A stretch of 64,000 nucleotides of DNA. Source: Eremomyces bilateralis CBS 781.70. Taxonomy: Eukaryota; Ascomycota; Dothideomycetes; Eremomycetales; Eremomycetaceae. The stretch spans positions 1-64,000 of the forward strand of contig NW_022985081.1 of the NCBI RefSeq assembly GCF_010015585.1, given 5' to 3'. Of the stretch, positions 23,294 through 36,700 are shown in pieces (within the stretch, counting starts at the first letter, position 1; each line of letters starts with the position of its first letter). A model generated the notes under the pieces. That model was not told where the DNA came from, made no database searches, and worked only from the letters and a program-made list of their open reading frames with translations. The position numbers and the translations under genes are program-made.

Positions 23294-26200
23294 TCACTGC
23301 TTCAACCCAAGCATCCTCAGCCGCTCCTCGCTCATGCCCTCGAAGTGCTGGCGTCCCCGATCGTCGCTCTCCCGCTCACAGCTGCCATTCGTGCTCGGCG
23401 TCGCCAGCTGCACGGGGCTGGGGCCGCGAATCATGCCTTCCTTGCCTGGTGGTATCCCATTATGTTCGCTGGCTCCGTTCCGCTCCTCGTGTTCAACCGT
23501 TCCATTTCCGTCCTCGTGTGCGGGGCGCGGCAGATCGTCTCCGCCGACCATTCCGGCCATCTCGGCATCCTTGTCCGCTTCATCTGCAGGAGTCAGCACG
23601 TCCTCCTCTGCAGGTGGAGGAGGCGGAGGTGGAGGAGGAGGAGTGTCCATTTTCTGTCGTTTGCCCTCCGATGTGCCTCTCTCCACGTCTTCTGGGCTTG
23701 CTCCCGCCGTGGCTTCGCCTTCATCATCTCGTTTCCGCTTCCGATCCGGTGACGATGGCGTCTCTTCTGGCTCACCATCGTCCTCGTCGTCGGAAATGTC
23801 GTTGAGCATGTCATTCTCGTCGTCGAGATCGGCATCTTGTGGGGTTCCGTTCCCTGCCGTCGACTTCATCGCACGGCCAGCTACGAAAGCGAGAAGGCTC
23901 TCGGGAACGGGATCGGTGGGTGTTGTGGAACCATCCTGCTTCTTGGGTTCCTTATTTTCCTTGGCCTTCTTTTCGGCCTTGCGCTTATCATGATCGCGTT
24001 TCTTCGCTACGGCCTTGTCGAAGAAGTCTTTGACGAATTTCTTGATGTGGGACTCTTGCTTCTCGGTAAGCTTGGTGGGGTCGGTGATACGGTTGTTCTT
24101 GTAGTCAGAGGCGACGATTTTCTTGTTGATCTGCATGGGTCAGCTGACAGTATCGAAGCACCTCACTTCTCCCTTAAACTCACCTCTTTCGCAAAGCGCT
24201 TCAAGTCATCCGATGGCAGCTTCTTGGCATATCGTTTCATGGCGTCTTTAATGACCGACTTGAAGATGGTGTTCTCATAGAGCTTCATCTGCTTGTCCTT
24301 GCTGTAGCTCTTCCACTTCTCCGACTTCCGTTTGGCGCGTTCCCGTTCCTTGTCAAGCTTCGCCTCGTCTTTCCTCCGCTGTTCCTCCTCCCGCTCCTTA
24401 TCCGCGGTGCTTGGCGTGGTCGTTTCCTTGCTCTGCACAATGCCTTGAATGATCGCTTGTAGTTTCTGGGTATCGGTGACGGCTTTGTTCGGGGGCGGAG
24501 GTGGTGGTTGTGGAACGCCTGCAGGCTGCGTGGGAAAGGTCCAGGTCGTCTCGCCAGTGCCACTGTAATAGTACGTTCGGCCGTTGGCTTGCGCGACAAA
24601 CCAACCCGGCGGAAGTTGATTTCGGGGAGGAGGTGGTCGATGTGGAGGACGATAAGAGCCCGTCCGTTGCGACATGCTGCCTCGAGGCCCGGTTGGTGCA
24701 GACGGCCCTCGCGGGGGTGAACGAGAGCGTGATCGAGATCTTGACCGTGATCGAGCCCGTACATTTCGGCGATCGTCGGCGAAGGACTTGTTTGGGGTGG
24801 GGGTAGAAGCAGCAGCGTTGGGATCGCGTTTGATGCGAGGGATGCGGTAGCCGACTTGCAGTTGTGACCAGAGCCCAAGGATCTCTGTCGCTTGCTTTTC
24901 CACCCGCTCATCTCCACATGTTTTCAGCTTCTCCACGGTTTCCTCGATCTTCGAGTCCTGAACCTTGTTTCGGGTGATTCGAGGTAGACGGAACAGGATA
25001 TCGAGGACTTGGAGACACACATTGTGATCGTCGATCCACATGGCCAGGGTGGTCTTGAGGATCCGGTATCCGTGCATTTTGACGACGCGGTTCGTGACTT
25101 TCTCATCTTCGCATCGCTGGACGCGGCCGAGCAGCTTGACAGCGATCCATTTCTCCTTGCACTGCATGAGGGTCGCCATAACCTTGGTAACACCGCCCTC
25201 ATCGAGAGATCGGGGCTGCAGGCTATCCACGTAGTCCTCATCGTCTTCAGCCACCTTCTTCTTCCTGGGCTTCTTAGGAGCTGCAAAGTCCCAGCCATCC
25301 TCCTCATCGATACCAAGCGCCTCAATAGTCGCATGCGACAATTTCGTGCCTGCGTCGGTTTGCGTCTTGCCACCAATGAAACCGGTGCAGTTCGGTTCGG
25401 CACAATAGCAAGGTTGAGGGTCAGCACCATAACGGTCGACGTTGTAGTTGAAGACGAGCTCTTCACCCGCTTTGATGTTGCGCTCCGCGAAGATGCCCAT
25501 GCGGAGCTTATCGCCCACCACCCACTTGTCCACGTAACAATTCGGGTTGCAAGAATGATTGCAAAATCGTCCAAGGTTGCCTCGCTTCGTAGCATCGACG
25601 AATTCGCCTTTGCTCAGCGACATGAAATAGAAATGCTTGATGCCCGCTTCATCATATTGGATCATGCGGCGTCGGAAAGCGCCTTCCTGGATCACCTCGC
25701 CAATATACTCGAAGATGAACTCCTGTTCCTTCAGATCTGTATTCGCTCGTAGACCAAAGCCTTTCTTTTCCGTTTTGATGACTGAGACATCGGCGAATTG
25801 TCGTTTTTGGAACCGGAGGTTTTGGCAGTCGATCCCGCACCCGCAGTCACCGGTGCACTCCATCTTGGTGGCGCGATTAATGCAATCCGAATCTTCACCA
25901 CAGGCATGATTAACTCTGGTGATGGGGTCTGGAGCCAGTGTCAGTGAGTCCTTTGAAGAATATCATCAATAATTATCTTGGGGGAGTGACTTACCCCACT
26001 CTTCAGCGCAGTCGCACTCTAGCGCCGGCTCGGTATAGCCCAAATACTTCGCAGAATACTGGCAATCATTGATCACCTCAAAATGAGTGCATGCCTCATC
26101 CGTGGAGTCAGGTAAATGGTCGAATAATGGCGGTGGTCTCGCCACGACCTTCTTCGATGATGTTCGCGATAATCTTGGTGCCTTTCCTGGCTCCATCTTG

Positions 26201-26538
26201 AGTGCGATGTCGCCACCGATGGTTTGTTCGGTGTCGGATTCAGGATGTTCGAGAGGAGTAGATGATGGGCTTTCGCCCTTCGGGGGAGGGGATCGTGATG
26301 AACCAGATTGTGATGGAGCGCGCGAGCCGTTTTCACTTTTCACTTCCGGCTTGAATAGAGGGGCGCCATTGATGTGCGGAGTGGAAGAGCTTTCCCGGCT
26401 GACGGGTGGCTCGCCATTCACTGTGTCAGTCTCAGGCACATGGTCGGCGTTCGGGCCATCTTCCTCCTTGATATTCATCTCTCGGACCTCCAGCTCCAAT
26501 TCCTTCTCCAATTCCCTTTCCTCCTTGTGGTCCGACAT
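23294..26538 (-). CDS. set2: SET2 histone H3 lysine-36 methyltransferase
   Basis: Three minus-strand exons, 25995-26538, 24184-25928 and 23294-24130 (introns of 66 and 53 nt), encode 1041 aa. An acidic/Ser-rich N-terminus precedes the AWS Cys cluster (CDCAEEWDP, then [19 protein letters not shown], then [12 protein letters not shown]; about residues 170-220). The SET domain (~222-340) has [30 protein letters not shown] and FNYNVDRYG, followed by the post-SET cysteines CYCAEPNC. A helical region (~420-520), an Arg/Ser-rich linker and a WW domain ([19 protein letters not shown], ~619) follow, then the SRI domain (~740-810, spanning the second splice site) that binds the phosphorylated RNA polymerase II tail. 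It methylates H3K36 during elongation. After the SRI domain comes an acidic tail of about 230 residues with a ten-proline run, which is unusual because SRI is normally near the end. Confidence 0.96.
23615..23655 (-). repeat. Poly-proline run in SET2 C-terminal tail
   Basis: About ten consecutive proline codons lie within the post-SRI tail, inside an otherwise acidic low-complexity region. The sequence is GGA/GGT-rich on the plus strand and may vary in length. Confidence 0.7.
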
Positions 26539-27527
26539 GGTGGATGAAGCGATCGAAAGGGGCTGGATGAATAAGGTGCGCGGTTGTGTAGTGGTAGATC
26601 CGATCGATCAGCGGGTAGAAGAGAAGGTAGGTAGTGTTGCGAACAGGATTTATCGTGGATTGGTGAACCAAGGGGAAGGGACAACGGCGGGAGAAAACCA
26701 GATCTTGGACGGCCGGAATCGAGATCCCAACCCAAATTTCATGCGTCCCGCACAGCAGCTATCCTCATTAAATCCCCCAGTGATCCTCTGCAATCCTCTA
26801 TGATCCTGTTCTGCCTCATGCGCTCGTGGTATGACCGCGCCTGGGGGGAATGTGTCGACGTGGTGACAGGACAATGGGCTGCGAAGGTAGGAACTGCTGC
26901 AGCAACTCCAACCGGTTCAACCGCCGTATGGTCTCTCAGGACTCTTATCCCCGTTCAATACCCAATCCGAATAGTAATACTGGTGAAATCTCTTATAATG
27001 AGCGACCGCATTCAACAGCGCTGACCGGGTAAAGTGTGTAGGAGCCGTGGTTTTGTGAGCGCGGCGTAAGCACCATCTCAGTCTGTTGTCATTGTTCGGA
27101 TAACGGTCGGTATCCTTCGCGGGATAGTGGATGCAATCGATTGTCGGCCTTCTGATACACGGTCTCAGATTCCTCCGCGATTCTCACGAGGAAGCGTGGT
27201 GCTGGATTGTCAAAAGAAGGGTTCGACACATTCGAAGGGAAGATGGCGAATGGCTTTCCACTTTCCAGGGCTTAACCCGAATACGGCAAAGCTCGGATTT
27301 TACACCAGACGCCAGACATCAACCATCGCCCCCTCAAATCATTCCTGAGCGTGCAATTCTACCCTTCTACACAAGAATTTGGCTGATAAAACAGGTTCTC
27401 CTATTGTCTCTGTATAATCAATGTGCCCTACAGACCAAATTATTCCCTCGTGATGCTCGTGTTCCCCCATAACCCGCTATGCAGTACCGACCCTCGCCTC
27501 CAGCCGTTCCCCTCAGCCCTTGGACCC
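26539..27527. other. Intergenic between SET2 and RPC2
   Basis: SET2's promoter and the 3' flank of RPC2. Short frames on both strands lack support. Nothing else was seen. Confidence 0.4.
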
Positions 27528-30500
27528 TTACCGTTTCGGAGCTGGAAACTCGTCCTCCAGCACCAAGCTCGCCTTCACATTCATACTCAGCAGCTCCTGA
27601 ATCAGCAACTTCGCGGCATATGGCAACGTCATCCGCACCATGCCTTTGGAGCTCTCGCACGTCTGACACCAGCCTTTATACCCCATCATCCCGCACACTT
27701 CGCAGATATCGCACTCGTGGGCATCGCTGCTGATCATCAGCCGCTCTAGCAACAGTTGGCTCGCTCCATACGCAATCAAACAATCGCGCTCCATCTCTCC
27801 CAGCCGCAGCCCACCATCCCTTGATCGACCTTCTGTGGGCTGTCGCGTCAGGATGGCACGAGGACCTCGGGCTCGCGCGTGCATCTTGTCTTGGACCATG
27901 TGCTTGAGCTTCTGATAGTAGATCGGCCCGGTAAAGACATAGGCAGGTAGACATTCGCCGGTGATCCCGCTGGTCAGCCCGTCCTTCCCCGCGTAACTAA
28001 ACCCGTGCTGGACGAGGATGTCCGCCATGTCCTCGATCTTACTGCCGCCAAACGCCGTGCCGTATCCGAAATCGCCAGACATCACGCCCGCTTTTCCGGC
28101 GACGAGCTCGAGCATCTTGCCGACCGTCATGCGCGATGGGAAACCGTGTGGGTTCATGATGACGTCCGGGACGACGCCTTTGTCCGAGAACGGCATGTCG
28201 GCTTGCTCGGCGATGAGGCCGACGACGCCCTTTTGCCCGTGGCGGGAGGAGAACTTGTCACCGAGTTCGGGGATCCGGGTCTGTCGGGTTTGGATCTTGA
28301 TAATGGTCGCGTCGCTTTCGTTGAGGGTGAACATGACTTTGTCAATATAGCAGGGGTCCGGGAGCTTGTACGATAAGAAGGTGTTACGGTACTCGGTGTT
28401 TCGTGAGTTGGAGACCACGCTCAAACCCGCGGTGGTGTTCACGGGCGTTTGTTTGAGGAGGATGAAGTGGTCTTTTTCGACCTTCTCTCCAACTTCGACG
28501 CACCCGTCTCTTCCGATTTTCTCGAACCGTCGTTCTCCTTCTACTCGTGACTGCTCATTGATCCGTTCCATGCTTCCGCTGTGGTATTTCTTGAGAGGCG
28601 TGCTGACCTTTCGGAAGACTTGACATCTGCCAAACCCTCGGTCGCATGATGCCTTGTTCAAGACGAGAGCGTCCTCGATGTCGTAGCCTGAGTAGGACAT
28701 AACCGCAACGGTAGCATTCTGTCCGGCTGGCAGCTTGTCGTATTTGATCAACTCGATCGTTCGAGTCTTGCACATTGGTTTCTGAGGGTATACCATGAGG
28801 TACAATAATGTATCGATTCGGTTGAACTGATTATATGCAATGGCACCGATGGCTTGCTTGCCCATTGCACATTGGTAGGTATTTCGGGGTGATTGATTGT
28901 GGTGAGGGTAAGGGATGAGACCTGCAACGGCACCGAGAAGGGTGAACGGTTCAATCTCAAGATGAGTGGTTGTAGCGTCAATATCTGGTTCGTAGATGGC
29001 AATGTTCGAGTCGTTCTCTTCGTTGACATCGAGGTACTCGACTACTCCGCAGGACAAGAAGTCATCGAAAGCCATGGTGCCTTTCCGTAGCGCGTCGAGG
29101 TGTTTCGCTGTGACTCGCGACTTCGAATTCTCCACCACGATGAGAGGTCTGCAAATACGTCCTTCATCCGTGGCAATGTGAACCGCGTTATAATGGTGGT
29201 TGATATGAATGCTCACGAATTCGGAAATCTTCCCCATCCTCCGGAATTTCCGAAATGCGTTGAGATACCGCTTCGGTTGCTGAGTAAGGGCGAGGGGGGT
29301 CCCGTTGATGAAGACGATATAGGATCCATCCTTGTACATCTCCTCCCCGCTCGCGGTAGTAACATCTTCAGCTCCAAGGATGAAGACAAGCTTTCGTACG
29401 GGTTCTTCGTCATCTTCGGTGGTGATGTGGGTCATCAGCGCCAGATTCTTGACCAGACCGCAGGCTTCTCCTTCCGGAGTATCGGCCGGACATAACATCC
29501 CGAATTGAGATGGCTGGAGAGCACGAGGACCGCTGACTTTTCGTGTCTTTTCGAACTGACTGGATATTCTCGTCATCATTCCAAGCGCGCTTATATAACT
29601 CAGACGGCTGAGGACGTGAGTAACTCCTGCTCGCTCCATCTTGAACCGCTTGAGACTCCAATTTCCCGTAGAAATGGCCCTTTCCATTCCCTGTGTGATG
29701 CTTCCCACATGAAGACTGAGGAAATCTCCTGCATCAAACGAAGCGCCTCGATTCGTTTTCCCGAGGACTTTGTCGACCCTTAGCTTGAATTCGTGATTGA
29801 ATCTCTTGAAATGGTCCTCGAACAGCAGCGAGAGCATCTGTCCGGCAAGTTCGAGCCTCTTATTTCCGACATAGTCACGATCGTCGATAAGTGTGGGATC
29901 GTGCATAGTCATCAGAACTCTTCGGACCATAAATGCAATGTAGATGGCCTTCGGTTTGAAGTTCATCCCTAAAACCGGTACATGCGTAATGATGATGGAA
30001 GCGAGCGCCTCCATAGCTTCGTGTTGGTGGTTTCGTTTTTGGGACGTTCCCACAGGTTTTCTCATGATCCTGACTCGGCTGCCAATATATTCCAAGGCCT
30101 GGACTTGGGTGAAGACCTCTTCTCGTACGGCATCTTCGAAGTTGATGGCGAAGAAGTCTTGGTAGATGACATCTGCTCCTGCGACTAGACCCATGATTTC
30201 TTGATCAGACTGTATTCCCATCGCTTTCAGAATAATGACGATTGGGACATCCTCTTGGAGAATGTTGTGCTTGAGGAATATATGGCCCTTCTTCAGCAGC
30301 ACATAGGTCTTGGACTTCCTCTCGTGTGTTGAGCTGGTGACCGACGCCTGGATTATGCCTTTCATCGCTTCCACGATAACTCGGTTTTTGCTGAGTTGCT
30401 CCTGCACGAGAATAACTTTCTCTTGACCACGAACAATGAAGTATCCGCCGGGGTCAATTGAGCATTCGTTAAGGCCGGCAAGCTCGGCATCCGTACGGTC

Positions 30501-31276
30501 ACTCAGAGTGCAAATTTTGCTTCGCAACATGACCGGCAATCTTGCAACGCGGACATTTCTCCGTCTGACAGCATGTTTGTCCCGCTTGTATACAATGTCG
30601 ACTACCACAGGAGCCGAGTATGTCATGTCTCGAAGTCGGCATTCGTTCGGGGTGACGCTGGATTTGCCAGCGAATCGCTCGTTGTTGTCTTCCTCGACAC
30701 GATTTGGCGCAAGCACTCGGATATCCTCATATCTATCGTACCGGGTTAGCCAGTCTTCGTGTGTATTGCCTCTCCGTATTATCTTACTTGAGGAACCACC
30801 TGCTGTCCACATCGCTTCGCACATATTGGTTGGCTTTGACAATGTTCTTCAGCTCAACGTCGACGAAGTAATTGAAGCTGTCGATGTGCTGCTTCACGAG
30901 CCCTTTGACCTGGAGGAAGGCCGGCAGTAGATTCCACTTATCCCGTGCGGTGTCGATGGGGTCTGTCAAATGCTTGCCGTCGTAGAAAGGTTTCAGAAGC
31001 TCGTCGAATTCCACCTGCCGTTTTGGCCCCGGCGCTGAAGTTGCAGCAGAATGAGTCGGTTGTGGTCCGTTTTGTGATGCTTCGAACATTGCTCCACCTT
31101 GGTCCGCCTTCGGTTTCGCCCGTGGTGCCCGTTTCTTCGCTGTTTTCTGCTCCGCCTACGTCTTGTGAGTAGATTGACAAAGTGAGGCAATTGGGAAAGA
31201 ATCGTACCTGGGCAGAACTCTCTGGAGCCTCTGCAGGAATTTCGGCCGCAGCCGCCTTCCGCGCCTTCGGAGGCAT
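27528..31276 (-). CDS. rpc2: RNA polymerase III second-largest subunit RPC2
   Basis: Three minus-strand exons, 31208-31276, 30788-31155 and 27528-30732 (introns of 52 and 55 nt, the latter with CTAAC), encode 1213 aa. The protein builds half of the Pol III active centre that transcribes tRNA and 5S genes. Pol III-specific features are the N-terminal [22 protein letters not shown] and the central [18 protein letters not shown], then [18 protein letters not shown]. Universal second-subunit motifs include [64 protein letters not shown], and a C-terminal zinc site [19 protein letters not shown]. Reading without the second intron would give a false start. The N-terminal ~60 residues are Lys/Ala/Pro-rich and variable in the family. 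Confidence 0.96.
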
Positions 31277-32090
31277 CTTAGACGGTGATCGTAAACCTCC
31301 CCTCGTGCTCAGGATCGAAAGTCAATTTCATCAGCCCTATGACTTCGGAAAGAAAATCGAGCTCGGTGGTATTATAAATGGTGAGCCAGAATCTTTGATG
31401 GCACTAATACTGTATGGCAGGGATTGTCGTTCGTGGTGGGGTTGAGGGATGGATTTGATTGGCTCCCTGAATCTTGTTCTATTCCTATGATCGCGATCTG
31501 ATATTTGGAGTCTCAGAGTCAAATCCGAATGCCATTCACTTCCGCCCTGATAATTCAGACTGGGTCCCGTGACCGCTTTATGTCGCTCTAGAGAGAGCTA
31601 GATCATGAAGTAATATTGAGTACGCCCGCGTAGGAACATAGTTACCTCCGATTCGCTCTAGGCTGCTCCCTCGGCGTCATCCAGTCATTCAACCGTGAAT
31701 ATCAATTTCTCCAGAGTGTACGGAGTACAACTTTCCTCAAAGCATCACTGTACTCATTTTACAAGGATCTCTGGGACAGAGAGTTGATGGTGCACCCAAC
31801 TATTTAGATGTCGAGCACGCGCTTTACTTGGTCCAGATTAGGATCTGCGTTGCGAACAGCCAACCGCAGTCAAGCACATATTCAAGTTGGCTAATTAGTG
31901 ATGCATTGGAATTTGGAAGTCTGGAATTGTATGGTTCCTTACAAAATGAATTTCAACAATGGTGGTATATTCGGAAATGTTAGTCAAGTCATCGACCCAA
32001 TAACCGTTCCAGGATTTGGTCCGGACAACCATTTGATGCATTGGCTGGATTGAGATATGCAGTCCTTTTGTGTCTCCTCCGATAGTAAAT

Positions 32091-32110
32091 CATTATTAAT
32101 ATTAATAATG
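32091..32110. repeat. 20-bp perfect AT-rich palindrome
   Basis: CATTATTAAT is followed directly by its exact reverse complement ATTAATAATG, with no spacer. It lies mid-way in the RPC2-PUF intergenic region. It could be a cruciform-prone site, a dimeric protein binding site or chance in an AT-rich patch. Confidence 0.6.
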
Positions 32111-33733
32111 GTCGAAATCGGTCTACATTTCACCTTGAACTTTCCATCCAGGAACTCCTCCTCTGTGTCGTGCTGACACCTCCACTGTACTGTCCTTGTC
32201 GTGCAGCCACCAATGATGCTCCGGACTTTGAGACATGCAACTGAGCCTTCATCCGAACCAAGTCGAGTACATTATTACGATCCAGCCGTTACAAAGCTTT
32301 TTCTCCATCACCTTTTTTACATCCTAGAGACGAACGGAACAAACACGATCGAGATCAAAGGCCCCAGCTGACGAAGGTCCGATACCCCGTCGTTGCTCTT
32401 CTAGCAGAGCTCTCGAACACGGTATGGCGGACGCCAATCGGATATCCAGTCACCAGTGACCGGAGTAATAGTCTACTGTTGCGTACTATATGAACAAAAT
32501 ATTGAAATGTGGGGAGAGTGCGTCTTCGGCTCATGACTGCGTGTTCCCCGAATCCATGTAGCACCAGCAACCATGTCATGCACTGCCTGTGCGACGGCCA
32601 TTTCTCTGGCTCCCTGGTGGTGGCGGCGTATCTACTGCATGCACGTCGTTACGTGCTGGCAACTATCCGTGGAGCGCGATCGGAACCAGCGTCGCCTCGC
32701 CAAATTCCGAACGGACTCGAAGCCCACTGGGCTTTGTCGGGAGCGTGCTGCTGCGACCTTATGGTCAGCGTCCGTATGGATAGGTTCACCGGCGGCAGCG
32801 CCCGTGAATGGAGGATTCGATATCGGCGCCCTCGTTGCCCCTCTCCGACAAGCACCTGCATTGCAAATGGATAGGCATAACCTAGTAGCAATTCCCCAGA
32901 CGATGGTCGCTTGGGGGTTGGGCGCAGGTTGGCGGTGGCGTGCGCTTAGCAACCCAGTATTAGCTCAGGTCCCGCCAGGGTTAAGGTCTGGCAACCACTC
33001 GCAGTCAACTCTGCTGCAGCTTGTTGGCTTGCTCTCAGAAACACTCTTGAGGCTTGAAGTGCTCCAGGGGTGGGGGAGTGGTCTTCCGCAATCCGCACCC
33101 GCTCGGCCCAGGCGTCGCTGTGCTGTCTTGTACCTCCGTACTCTGGTTGAAGTCTGTAGATGAATTGTCCAACAAAGAGTCCAATCCCATGATCATTGCA
33201 CACAAGTCGCCCGTTCCACTATATCGTGAATTGATCGGCCTGCCGTACCTCGTCCTACTGCTGACCTCGCTGTGCGGAAACGCGACCACCTTGGCCTGAC
33301 AGCTCCCCCTGGGGATTTCTGATTTCTTCCTGCCTCCGAGTGGAAAATAGTAACAGCGAAATCAGAGGGCATTCAACGACGCTGGGCGACTGAGCGACTG
33401 AGCAGTTGAGCAGTGCGCGCCTCGCCTCCCCACATTCGCTTTGATCCACCTGTGCTCCTCGGCCGCCAAGAAGTCATTGCGGGAATGGCTCGTTGACCCA
33501 CGGTCATCCCAACCACACCTACGACTTCATTCATCCAACAATATTTCGGGAAAAAAGGCCGTTTAGAAGACAGACGAGTTTCTCTTGTGAGTGCTCCTCT
33601 CAAATTTCTGGTGTGGCAGCGCGTCGGTGGTTTCGGACGCCTTGGAACCTCCACGCTCCGCGGGCTCTGCATCTCCTCCGAGTCCACTCCTGAATCGACG
33701 TAACCCTTCACCGCCCGGACCCGCCTCTCCAGC

Positions 33734-33772
33734 ATGAAGTCGACTTCCGCAACCACATCGCTTACAATTTGA
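33734..33772 (+). promoter_or_regulatory. 12-codon upstream ORF on the PUF gene
   Basis: An ATG at 33734 opens a 12-codon frame (MKSTSATTSLTI, stop) ending 21 nt before the main ATG at 33794, which has a strong context (GCCATGG). It could tune translation if included in the leader. Confidence 0.4.
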
Positions 33773-33793
33773 TCCCAGAGGCAGGAACTCGCC

Positions 33794-36700
33794 ATGGCTT
33801 TCTCGAGCGGCCTAGGCGACGGCGCCGACAACATGCGTTACCCTCCCCAATCGCCCGATCGCGATTCGTCCTTCTCCACCTATACCTCCTCCAACCTTCG
33901 TGGCATTGGGACCCAGATGCATACGCAAACCTCCCAGCCTTCGACCATGGCCGATCCACGAGCGAGCCTCCACCGAAGGTTTACCACCAACACCATCACG
34001 ACGCTACCTACGCTGTCGTCACTTTCATTGAGCCCTTTGTCGCCAATTGGGCAGCAGCGCAGACAGGCGGCCGAGCATATTGATGTACTTTCATCGGTGA
34101 GTGGGATATTCCTATTGTCTGTTATTATGGTTGTCCGAGTCGCTATACATGGTGAAGTACGTCTGCCTGGATGGACTGTATCCTCGAGGGTGTGCCTATT
34201 GTCACTTGCGACTCACTTTCCTCCCCTCAATGGCACATGCAATTAACTATTGTGTCTATTGTGTCGTGGGCATACCCAACAATACCCAAATCCTCTTCAC
34301 CCTTCAATCTATTCCCTCTCCTCCTATACAATCTCAACTCTCTTCTTTTTTATATCTCCCACCCCTCTTCTTTCCTCCATCTCTCACCCTTTCTATCTTC
34401 CCTCTACTTTAATCAAGTTCTCATCTTCCATCCTCTACTTGTACCTCTTTCTTACTTATCTTCCACTCCCTTCCTCCATCTCACTCATCTCTTCCTCTCT
34501 CTTCATTCGGGACCAATCTATCTATCACAAAGCTACTTCCTCTTTTTCATAACCGCTAACATGGATTGGGCCCAGGCATTCAATACCAAAATCCAAGCAG
34601 TAAGTTGCCCATTCCTTTCTGATTTGCCTTTGTTCGCCTGTTTTGATCCTTTGGAACATTTCGTCCGTGTGAATATTTTCACTTTGCCCTACCCAAGCGC
34701 ATGCTGTGGTTCGTTCAGGCGGAAGGCAAGCTCCTATGACTGTTTTGGAAAGTTATGGACCCTAGACGGGACGGACCGCTGGGAATCTGTCTGCACGCAC
34801 TCGTTTCTGTCTTGTGGATATGCCCTCCCATGATGTCTTCTATTATGCGTTATCTTCATGTCTTCCCCACGAGAGTTTTTCTGTTGTTGCAAGTAATCAC
34901 CACTTTGTAACTCAGAAAGCTGCTCTTGTGATGGCCGTCACCTGTACTAGGAACATTCATTTGTCCCTTGCGACCCATGATTAGCCTAGGCTGGCAGCGT
35001 CCTCGCGTTACTGCTGCGATTGTCTTCTTTCATTGATTGTTGCTCGCGGCGTTGTTTCAGTATGTGCGGTTTGCGCTCAGCTTATATTCTTGAGATGGTC
35101 TTCTTTCCCGAGAGGGGCATTGATTAGTCGTTCTTGGCGCTTTTCCTTAGCAGAGGCAAGCTATCAGATGCTTCACTGTGTTACTGTAATGGTTTCTTTC
35201 TCGTGATAGGACTTCATTTGTCGTGCATGGCCATTGTATGCACCCAGCCATGCTGTGGCTGCGGCTGTGATGGCCGTTCCCCTTGCGTTCATTTGTTGTT
35301 CTCGACACTTTCCACTCGGCATGCCGCTTGAGATGTTGTGCCTTGCACTGTCAGCCTGATTCCACTTCACAACAAGAACCGTGATGTTTACTTCACCTCT
35401 TGCTCTTTATCTATTCCCTTTTACCTTGCGCTGCCTAACGTGTTTCTCTCCATTTCGCTACTTATTTTTTCCGTGTCAGCCAGCTTATTGGCGTGCGTCG
35501 ATTGTGCGCTCCCCGAAGGACAACGCGAACCTCGCGTGCCCGCCTGCAATGTTGGTTCTGCTACGAGTTACAAATGCTATTTTGTCAACCAAGACCCAAG
35601 TTTCTTCACTCACTAACATATTTTCAGTTTGACAAGAAGAAGGCTGAACAAGCGTTCCTTCGCGAGCAGCGACGAAGATTCCAGTCTGAAATGGACTTCT
35701 TCGATCGCCAGTCAGGACAAGACGATGACATGTTCCGTCAGCAAGACTCGGAGTTTGGGACCCTCCTAGGTCCGCAGAGTGAACCCACCACTCCTCCCGA
35801 GTTGAGAGAGAGCAATGGCTTCGCCTCCTACTCGCGTGGAACGCGGTATTCTCTGTCCGGGTCCAGCATGAGTTCCGCCTTAGGATTCGGAACACCGTTC
35901 TCGTCCATGGCCACACGCTCGGGATCCCAAGCTTTCATCCCTCCGCAGACTCAGTCGATGATGTCGCATAATCCGTCCAAATCGGTTCCCGGATCGCGAC
36001 GTAACTCGGAAGAGGAGGATGAGGTTGAGCATGAACTCCCAATGTTAAACGCCCATTCTGGAACCAAAACGTGAGTCGAGCTTTGCTGACAGTTGCTGAT
36101 TTATTCTCAGAGTCGTTTTGCTTTTGCATTGCAGTCGTTTTTGCGGAAATCACCTGATACAGTCACGTTGCGGCCTTGGAGCGTTGCATGTGTGAATTGT
36201 GTGTGTGTTTTGATTTCGCACATCAAAGTGAATTTCGTCCGCTCTTCGCATCTTTTCTTCTCACTTAGCCACGTCTCACCTCGCATATCACATCACTCAA
36301 CCATTTTCATTTTTGCTTCTCCAAAACAGCTGTACTTCATCTTCCCGACTGAGTTCTTATTGCCAAAAGACCTTTGTCGATTATTCGTTGTTCAATCAAG
36401 CTACCTCCTTGCGTCATTTTGTTATATCAGGAACATTCAATCGCGCTCCTCACCTGTGACGCGACTGACAGAAGTCAAGTTTCAACCGGAATTCCCTGCC
36501 AGCTGGTGCGATCGGAAACCTTCCAAACATCGGGGCCGCTTTCGAGCACGTCGATACTCACTCGTCACTCCTTGACGACGACGAGGATCCGCTTGCTCTC
36601 ACGTCGAGATCTAACCGCAACTCCGTGCATCGGAATTCTCTCACCTTAGAACGGAAGAAGTACTATTCCATCAACGACGACGGCATGCCAGTCCTTCGCA

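Larger units (their letters stand above)
31277..33793. other. Large gene-poor region between RPC2 and PUF
   Basis: About 2.5 kb between divergently arranged genes, so it holds two promoters. A 20-bp perfect palindrome lies at 32091-32110. Open frames at 32500-33300 overlap on both strands and are probably chance. The PUF leader with a small upstream ORF lies at the right end. Confidence 0.45.

Noticed and set aside
32573-33163. 196-codon plus-strand frame in the RPC2-PUF spacer
   Set aside because: It overlaps several frames of similar length on both strands, is Trp/Arg/Ala-biased without any motif, and lacks a good start context; likely chance in GC-rich DNA.
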